From Alphaproteobacteria bacterium (GTDB taxonomy: Bacteria > Pseudomonadota > Alphaproteobacteria > Rs-D84): a stretch of 10,072 nt of DNA. The stretch is taken from NCBI GenBank assembly GCA_017937735.1, contig JAGBCZ010000024.1:1-10072 (forward strand), read 5' to 3'. Position 1 is the first letter of the stretch; every line of letters starts with the position of its first letter. Of the stretch, positions 5,421 to 10,072 are shown piece after piece. Under the pieces are notes generated by a model. It worked only from the letters and a program-made list of their open reading frames with translations. It ran no database searches and had not been told where the DNA came from. A program made the position numbers and the translations under genes.

Positions 5421-8153
5421 ATGTCTGAAAATATCAATGAAGTAAATGAAATCCGTGTTCCACAGTCATCGTTGGAACATGAAATGCGTACCAGTTTCTT
5501 GGACTATGCGATGTCGGTTATTGTTGATCGTGCGTTGCCAGATGTTCGTGACGGATGTAAACCTGTACACCGCAGAATTCTGTACGTTATGAACGATGTT
5601 GCGCCTGCGACAAAACCAACTGTAAAATCTGCTCGTATTGTCGGTGATGTTATGGGTAAATATCACCCACACGGCGACAGTTCTATTTACGAGGCTATGG
5701 TCCGCATGGGGCAAGATTTTTCCATGGGTGAAATGTTGGTCCAAGGGCAAGGTAACTTTGGTTCACGTGACGGCGACAAGGCTGCTGCCATGCGTTATAC
5801 AGAGGCAAGATTATCCAAACTTGGCGCATCGTTAATGGATGATATGGACAAGGATACGGTTGATTGGCAGCCGAACTTTGACGGTTCATTACAAGAACCT
5901 GTTGTGTTGCCGGCTAAATTCCCAAATTTCTTGGTAAATGGTGGTTCTGGTATTGCTGTTGGTATGGCGACAAACGTTCCAACGTATAACCTGGGTGAAA
6001 TTTGTAATGGTATTTTGGCCGTGTTGGATAACAAGGATATCACAGATGATGAATTGTTCACGATTATCCCAGGACCAGATTTCCCAACAGGTGCAATGAT
6101 TATGGGGCACGCTGGTGCGTACAAGGCACATACAACAGGGCGTGGTTCTATTATTGTGCGTGCAAAAACACATGTTGAAGATTTTCGTGATCATCAGGCA
6201 ATCATCGTTGATGAAATCCCATATCAGGTCAACAAGGCGCAGATGATTATCAAAATCGCTGAATTGATAAAAGATAAAAGAATCGAAGGTATCTCGGAAA
6301 TTCGTGATGAATCATCCAAAGAAGGCCTGCGTATTGTAATTGAATTAAAACGTGATGCGATTGCAGATGTTGTTTTAAATCACTTGTTCCAATACACAGA
6401 AATGCAGACAAATTTCCCTGTTAACATGATGGCGCTGAACCGTGGCCGTCCGATGTTATTTAATGTGCGTGGTGTTCTGGATGCATTTATTGAATTCAGG
6501 GCAGAGGTTATCCGCCGCCGTACAATCTTTGATTTGAACAAGGCGCGTAATCGTGCGCACACATTGTTGGGATTGTCTGTTGCGGTTGGTAATTTGGATG
6601 AAGTTATTGAATTGATTAAATCTAGTCCAAATCCAGAAGCAGCCCGTGACGCGTTAATATCACGTGGTTGGCGTGCATCAGATATTGAATCATATATTCA
6701 ACTGATTGACGATCCGAACACAGAATACAAAGATGGCATGTTCTATATGTCCGAAGATCAGGCACGTGCAATTTTGGAATTGCAACTGCATCGTTTAACA
6801 GGTCTGGAACGTGATAAAATTCATGATGATTTGACAACGCTTGGTGCAACGATACGTGATTTGTTGGAAATCTTGGGCAGTTATGACAGAATTATCCAAA
6901 TTATCCGTGAAGAAACAATATCTGTTCGTGATAATTGGGCGTCTCCTCGCCGCACAGAAATTTCCGATGCAGAAATCGATATTGATATCGAAGATTTAAT
7001 TGCACGTGAAGATATGGTTGTAACTGTATCTAATACAGGGTACATCAAACGTGTCGCATTGGATACATATCGTGCCCAGAAACGTGGCGGCAAGGGACGT
7101 AACGCCATGGCAACCAAAGAAGACGATTATGTTGTTCAGGTATTTGTTGCAAATACACACACACCATTGTTGTTCTTTAGTTCCAAGGGATTATGCTATA
7201 AATTAAAAACATATAAATTACCAGAAGCGGCGGCATCCGCCAAGGGCCGTCCATTGATTAACCTGTTGCCATTGGCCCAGGGTGAAACGATTACTGCGAT
7301 ATTGCCGGTCCCAGAAGAAGATGTTGAACGTGTCAAAGAATCAGGCAAAGAACATTTCTTGATGTTTGCAACTGCATCTGGCACTGTCCGCCGCAATCGT
7401 ATGAGTGATTTTGATTCAATCCGCAGTAACGGTAAAATCGCAATGAAATTGGACGAAGGCGACAGTTTGATTTCTGTTCTGCCATGTAACGAAGACCAAG
7501 ATGTGCTGTTGACGACATATCGTGGTCGTGCAATTCGTTTTGCAGTACCAGAAATTCGTATCTTTGCAGGACGTAATTCAACGGGTGTTCGTGGTATAAC
7601 CTTGGGTCGTGACGACAAGATTATTGGCATGGCGATGTTGAATCATGGCGAATCTGATTCTGCGGTTCGTGCGGCATATATCAAGCAATCTCGTGCTGCC
7701 CGCCGTGCAGAAACAGGCATCGAAGAAGAAGCATCTTCTGACGAAGAAGAAACAACATTGGTTCTGGATGATGCAAAAATGGCACAAATGGCAGCCACCG
7801 AAGAATTTATCCTGACAATATCTGAAAACGGATTTGGAAAACGTACCAGTTCGTATGAATATCGTCTGACACATCGTGGTGGTGGCGGTTTTGCAAATAT
7901 CAAACTGGGGGGCAAGAATACTGCTGTGGCTGGTTCTTTCCCTGTAACAGATGACCAAGATATTATCATGGTAACAGACGGCGGAAAAATCATCCGTACA
8001 CCTGTACGTGACGTTCGTATCGCTGGCCGTTCAACCGCTGGTGTAACATTGTTCCGCACGGCTGAAAACGAAAAGGTTGTGTCTGCAATCGCAATCGAAG
8101 GTGCATCAGACGAAGAAAATTCTGACGTAACAGACAGTGTTCAAGAACAATAG
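5421..8153 (+). CDS. gyrA: DNA gyrase subunit A
   Basis: GyrA is the breakage-reunion subunit of gyrase (A2B2), which introduces negative supercoils using ATP. From ATG 5421 the product is 910 residues. The ATG is preferred to an in-frame GTG at 5397 because GGGAAAGG lies just before it and the promoter would start transcription at about the GTG. The N-terminal winged-helix and tower region carries the catalytic tyrosine Tyr126 in [11 protein letters not shown]. The quinolone-determining region reads [17 protein letters not shown] (80-96): Ser87 and Glu91 correspond to E. coli Ser83 and Asp87, a pattern also normal in Gram-positive GyrA, so resistance is not implied. The GyrA box QKRGGKG (553-559) identifies gyrase rather than ParC. 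A charged insertion at about 743-792 ([10 protein letters not shown], then [10 protein letters not shown]) splits the C-terminal pinwheel, a feature I associate with alphaproteobacteria. Confidence 0.98.
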   Translation: MSENINEVNEIRVPQSSLEHEMRTSFLDYAMSVIVDRALPDVRDGCKPVHRRILYVMNDVAPATKPTVKSARIVGDVMGKYHPHGDSSIYEAMVRMGQDFSMGEMLVQGQGNFGSRDGDKAAAMRYTEARLSKLGASLMDDMDKDTVDWQPNFDGSLQEPVVLPAKFPNFLVNGGSGIAVGMATNVPTYNLGEICNGILAVLDNKDITDDELFTIIPGPDFPTGAMIMGHAGAYKAHTTGRGSIIVRAKTHVEDFRDHQAIIVDEIPYQVNKAQMIIKIAELIKDKRIEGISEIRDESSKEGLRIVIELKRDAIADVVLNHLFQYTEMQTNFPVNMMALNRGRPMLFNVRGVLDAFIEFRAEVIRRRTIFDLNKARNRAHTLLGLSVAVGNLDEVIELIKSSPNPEAARDALISRGWRASDIESYIQLIDDPNTEYKDGMFYMSEDQARAILELQLHRLTGLERDKIHDDLTTLGATIRDLLEILGSYDRIIQIIREETISVRDNWASPRRTEISDAEIDIDIEDLIAREDMVVTVSNTGYIKRVALDTYRAQKRGGKGRNAMATKEDDYVVQVFVANTHTPLLFFSSKGLCYKLKTYKLPEAAASAKGRPLINLLPLAQGETITAILPVPEEDVERVKESGKEHFLMFATASGTVRRNRMSDFDSIRSNGKIAMKLDEGDSLISVLPCNEDQDVLLTTYRGRAIRFAVPEIRIFAGRNSTGVRGITLGRDDKIIGMAMLNHGESDSAVRAAYIKQSRAARRAETGIEEEASSDEEETTLVLDDAKMAQMAATEEFILTISENGFGKRTSSYEYRLTHRGGGGFANIKLGGKNTAVAGSFPVTDDQDIIMVTDGGKIIRTPVRDVRIAGRSTAGVTLFRTAENEKVVSAIAIEGASDEENSDVTDSVQEQ

Positions 8154-8162
8154 TGATATGGC

Positions 8163-8552
8163 ATGGAAAACAAAGAATATTTTTCATCGATAAATGATGT
8201 GTCCAAACGATTGGGTGTGCCTGCGCATACATTGCGGTATTGGGAAAAACAGTTCCCAACCGCAATCAAACCAACAACGGGCGCTGGTGGTCGCAGATAT
8301 TATCGCAGTGAAACTGTTGATAAATTATTTGTTATCAAAGATTTGTTGTACACGCATGGTATGACAATCGCTGGGGTTAAAAAGATGCTGCGTGAAGGCA
8401 ACTTGCCCAGTCAATCTGATCAGATATCGACTGAAAATATTCAGATTTCTGCGCAGCCATCTGTTGTTGCAGATATGTCGCCAAACATAAATAATGACGA
8501 TATTGACATGGCAATCAGTTTTCTGGATGCTGCCCGCAGTTTATTGCAATAA
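8163..8552 (+). CDS. MerR-family helix-turn-helix regulator
   Basis: This 129-residue protein has an N-terminal MerR-type winged helix (about 8-77): SSINDVSKRLGVPAHTLRYW is the helix-turn-helix, EKQFPTAIKP and GGRRYYR form the wing, and LLYTHGMTIAGVKKML is the second helical pair. It resembles the short MerR-like protein commonly found after ihfA in alphaproteobacteria, which has an arginine-tyrosine-rich wing and lacks a metal-binding cysteine pair; no ihfA is present here. The region after residue 80 is Ser/Gln/Asn-rich and ends in a short helix (DMAISFLDAARSLLQ), which may mediate dimer or partner contacts. The effector is unknown. The start lies 9 bases after the gyrA stop and lacks a Shine-Dalgarno sequence, so it is probably co-transcribed and translationally coupled to gyrA. 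Confidence 0.88.
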   Translation: MENKEYFSSINDVSKRLGVPAHTLRYWEKQFPTAIKPTTGAGGRRYYRSETVDKLFVIKDLLYTHGMTIAGVKKMLREGNLPSQSDQISTENIQISAQPSVVADMSPNINNDDIDMAISFLDAARSLLQ

Positions 8553-8576
8553 AAAATCCCCAAACGGGGATTTTTT
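8551..8576. terminator. Bidirectional intrinsic terminator between convergent genes
   Basis: TCCCC (8557-8561) pairs with GGGGA (8566-8570) around AAAC, extended by an A run (8551-8556) facing a T run (8571-8578). Because of the A and T runs it can work on both strands, ending gyrA-merR on + and the 8577-9095 gene on -. It overlaps the merR stop codon and abuts the stop of the convergent gene. Confidence 0.9.
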
Positions 8577-9095
8577 TTATTTTTGCTTTTGCTGACAGAA
8601 TATTCTGTTCCAGTTATTTTTAAAGCGTTGTACAACAGGTTGGCTCTGGATAGAATCATTAATAACGCTATCGCGTTTCAAGATTTCTATTTCTTCTTCA
8701 ACATTGGCCATTTCTTGATATGCATCGTTCAATCTTTGGCTGTTTGTGATGTTTTCATTGATAACCTCATCGCGGACAGAATCGATTTTGTTCCACAAAG
8801 AGTCAATTTTGTATTCCAGTTTACAATTCGCTTCTGGGTTTTGTGCATGAATATGTTCCAACGAATCCATTTGTTTGTATTCTGGATACGATTTAACTTC
8901 TTCATAAGATTCTTCAATTATATTTTGATATTCATTTGCGATATAGCGTTCAATGCGCAGTTCTTTATGATATGCCGCATCTAAATTATCTTGATAAAAC
9001 GGATGTTGGTCATAGTTCAAGATAGCAATCCCGCCCATCGCAGCAATTGCACCTGCGACCATAGTTCCCTTAACGGCCAAATTTTTTATATTCAT
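8577..9095 (-). CDS. Membrane-anchored coiled-coil protein, function unknown
   Basis: I do not recognise this 172-residue protein. The chosen start, ATG 9095, has AAGGA 7 bases upstream and fits the promoter at 9125-9152; an in-frame ATG at 9122 lies at or before the expected transcription start. The N-terminus is MNIKNLAVKG followed by a small-residue hydrophobic stretch (TMVAGAIAAMGGIAIL, 11-26), either a signal anchor or an uncleaved signal peptide. The rest is strongly charged and helical, rich in Glu, Asn and Lys. A recurring xDS(L/V/I) pattern (MDSL, IDSL, IDSV, RDSV, NDSI) and heptad-like spacing suggest a coiled coil reaching into the periplasm. Two cysteines are far apart. The base composition is like its neighbours. 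It converges on merR and shares its terminator. Confidence 0.78.
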   Translation of the reverse strand: MNIKNLAVKGTMVAGAIAAMGGIAILNYDQHPFYQDNLDAAYHKELRIERYIANEYQNIIEESYEEVKSYPEYKQMDSLEHIHAQNPEANCKLEYKIDSLWNKIDSVRDEVINENITNSQRLNDAYQEMANVEEEIEILKRDSVINDSIQSQPVVQRFKNNWNRIFCQQKQK

Positions 9096-9124
9096 TTTAT
9101 AATCCTTGGTTATATTATACAAAG

Positions 9125-9152
9125 ATTATAGTACAAAAACACGAATTGTCAA
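9125..9152 (-). promoter_or_regulatory. Strong sigma70-type promoter for the 8577-9095 gene
   Basis: On the - strand a perfect TTGACA (complement of 9147-9152) is followed after 16 bases by a perfect TATAAT (complement of 9125-9130). The expected start near 9118 gives a leader of about 23 bases carrying the AAGGA site. This is the closest match to consensus in the window, suggesting a well expressed gene. Confidence 0.85.
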
Positions 9153-9231
9153 GTGCAAATACATTATTAGCAACGAACAGTTGGATTGCGTCAAGAGATT
9201 CGCCGTTGTCCAGCACGACCAAACACAGAAC

Positions 9232-9306
9232 TGGCACTCCCAACGGGAATCGAACCCGTGTTACCAGAATGAGAATCTGATGTCCTAACCGCTAGACGAT
9301 GGGAGC
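9232..9306 (-). tRNA. tRNA-Glu (anticodon CUC)
   Basis: The 75-base gene folds into a full cloverleaf with an encoded CCA end. The anticodon stem TCAGA/TCTGG encloses the loop TTCTCAT, giving anticodon CUC for GAG codons. The D stem GTCT/GGAC supplies U11-A24 and U13-G22, and the variable loop TAAC gives A46 with position 47 missing, the recognised glutamate-tRNA core. The T arm is ACGGG-TTCGATT-CCCGT and the discriminator is G73. The acceptor stem GCTCCCA/TGGGAGT has a G1-U72 wobble where G1-C72 is usual. Confidence 0.96.
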
Positions 9307-9327
9307 GTTACTCGCATCTTAACCCCT

Positions 9328-9333
9328 ATTATA
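9328..9333 (-). promoter_or_regulatory. Likely -10 element for tRNA-Glu
   Basis: The complement of 9328-9333 is a perfect TATAAT ending 21 bases before the tRNA, followed by a G-rich discriminator (AGGGG). No good -35 is visible 16-18 bases upstream, where the sequence is A- and G-rich, so only the -10 is called. Confidence 0.5.
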
Positions 9334-9360
9334 TTTTTTTTCAAATGAAAGTTTTCCTGG

Positions 9361-9390
9361 TTGTAATATTTTTATTTTTATTTGTATAAT
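9361..9390 (+). promoter_or_regulatory. Promoter for the kinase-like gene at 9416
   Basis: TTGTAA (9361-9366) and a perfect TATAAT (9385-9390) are 18 bases apart. The expected start is near 9397, and AAAGGGGA (9403-9410) stands 5 bases before the ATG. It is divergent from the tRNA-Glu promoter across about 30 bases of T/A-rich DNA. Confidence 0.65.
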
Positions 9391-9415
9391 AGTGACAACT
9401 ACAAAGGGGATATAG

Positions 9416-10072
9416 ATGAACTTTCGTCACTTATTTTCAAATATTGTCTGTGGTTTTATACCAAATAAATCCAAGCGTGATTTAATGCGGGTCAAGATTC
9501 GATACAACACACGGCCGTACGTTAAATTTGTGCGTGACTATATTGGAAGCACAGATGCAAAAATAACAACATGTGTTGGCGGCGGATGCAAGAATTTTAT
9601 TGTATTGGTAAATTCGCAATATGCGTTTAAATTTCCATTAAATGACGATGGTACAGAACGTGCGCTGCGTGAATTGCGTATAACAACTGCGTTGCGTAAG
9701 TACACAAAATTTAAAATCCCAGAAATGGAAATTATAAAATGGAATAATATGGCAGTACGCAGGTATGAATTTTTCCCGGGTGTTGTCTTGGGGGAAATTC
9801 CGCCACGTATTGCAATGGCCAATCGTCATCATATTGCTGCGCAAATTGCACAGTTTATGTATGAAATCGGCCGTGCAGATCCGACCGAGATTCGTGATTT
9901 AAAACCGAAAAAAACAGCCAAGCCAGATTTTTTATACGGCTGGTTCCATAATGATATCGGCCAGAATTTCATATTAAACCCAGATACATTTGATATTGTT
10001 GGTTTTATTGATTGGGAAACAGCCGTATTTGATTCGTTTCAGGTTGGTTTGTATGTCGCAGATCATCATTGG
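9416..10072 (+). CDS. APH/choline kinase-like phosphotransferase, 3' truncated by the window
   Basis: The first 219 residues are present and the frame is open to the window end. The C-terminal half shows the catalytic core of the aminoglycoside phosphotransferase/choline kinase fold: GWFHNDIGQNFIL (175-187) fits the HxDxxxxN loop (His178, Asp180, Asn184) and GFIDWETA (196-203) supplies the metal-binding Asp199. Upstream, CVGGGCKNFIVLV (53-65) is a likely nucleotide loop, Lys72 in YAFKFP the ATP-contacting lysine, and Glu86 in ALRELRI a candidate partner. The protein therefore probably phosphorylates a small molecule or a sugar, but the substrate cannot be read from the sequence and antibiotic resistance should not be assumed. 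The N-terminus, FIPNKSKRDLMRVK, resembles a basic start I associate with some envelope-polysaccharide proteins, which makes a cell-surface role possible. ATG 9416 has a strong ribosome binding site. Confidence 0.8.
   Translation, partial: MNFRHLFSNIVCGFIPNKSKRDLMRVKIRYNTRPYVKFVRDYIGSTDAKITTCVGGGCKNFIVLVNSQYAFKFPLNDDGTERALRELRITTALRKYTKFKIPEMEIIKWNNMAVRRYEFFPGVVLGEIPPRIAMANRHHIAAQIAQFMYEIGRADPTEIRDLKPKKTAKPDFLYGWFHNDIGQNFILNPDTFDIVGFIDWETAVFDSFQVGLYVADHHW

Noticed and set aside
5500..5560. Quinolone resistance mutation in GyrA
   Set aside because: The key Ser is present and Glu at the Asp87 position is the natural state in many bacteria, so there is no support for acquired resistance.
7196..8059. 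Several long - strand ORFs inside gyrA (7196-7630, 7578-7958, 7643-8059)
   Set aside because: They are antisense shadows of the gyrA reading frame without start signals or family resemblance.
8583..8984. 133-aa + strand ORF rich in Phe and Ile opposite the coiled-coil gene
   Set aside because: It is the complement of Glu/Asn/Lys-rich codons; the - strand has a consensus promoter and ribosome binding site, the + strand has neither.
1..10072. CRISPR array, insertion sequence, integrase or attachment site
   Set aside because: No regularly spaced repeats, transposase-like ORF, or direct repeat of the tRNA 3' end was found by eye.

Overview
The window looks like chromosomal DNA of an AT-rich alphaproteobacterium, possibly a host-associated or streamlined lineage. 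The evidence is the gene content and protein features: GyrA has a long charged insertion in its C-terminal domain of the kind I associate with alphaproteobacteria, the short MerR-like protein resembles a family common in that class, and FtsW and MurG have proteobacterial sequence features. The species cannot be named from the sequence. I see no insertion sequence, phage gene, CRISPR array or plasmid function.

Left part (1-4441, + strand): the end of mraY, then ftsW and murG, which is a piece of the division and cell-wall (dcw) cluster. MraY makes lipid I, MurG converts it to lipid II, and FtsW polymerises lipid II at the septum. murD is absent from its usual place between mraY and ftsW. After murG come a secreted protein with a possible OmpA-like C-terminus and comF, instead of murC-murB-ddl-ftsQAZ. 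A 12-bp perfect inverted repeat spans the intergenic region before the secreted-protein gene and includes its start codon.

Middle (4438-5396, - strand): rpmH (ribosomal protein L34, 50 aa) with its own terminator. Downstream of it is an unrecognised 128-aa gene with its own promoter that may make a leaderless mRNA. Upstream of rpmH is a structured leader and a 31-aa hydrophobic ORF that has a TTGACA promoter and a well placed ribosome binding site. This last item is the best candidate for an undescribed gene. Its promoter diverges from that of gyrA.

Right part (5361-10072): gyrA and a small MerR-like regulator on the + strand, ended by a hairpin shared with a convergent membrane-anchored coiled-coil protein gene on the - strand. 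Upstream of that gene, also on the - strand, is a tRNA-Glu(CUC) with an unusual G1-U72 end pair. Divergent from the tRNA is the first part of an aminoglycoside phosphotransferase/choline kinase-like gene, cut by the window end.

The core genes are ordinary. The less ordinary content is in small genes and RNA-level structure: the 31-aa ORF, the rpmH leader hairpin, the inverted repeat over a start codon, and the possible leaderless gene.
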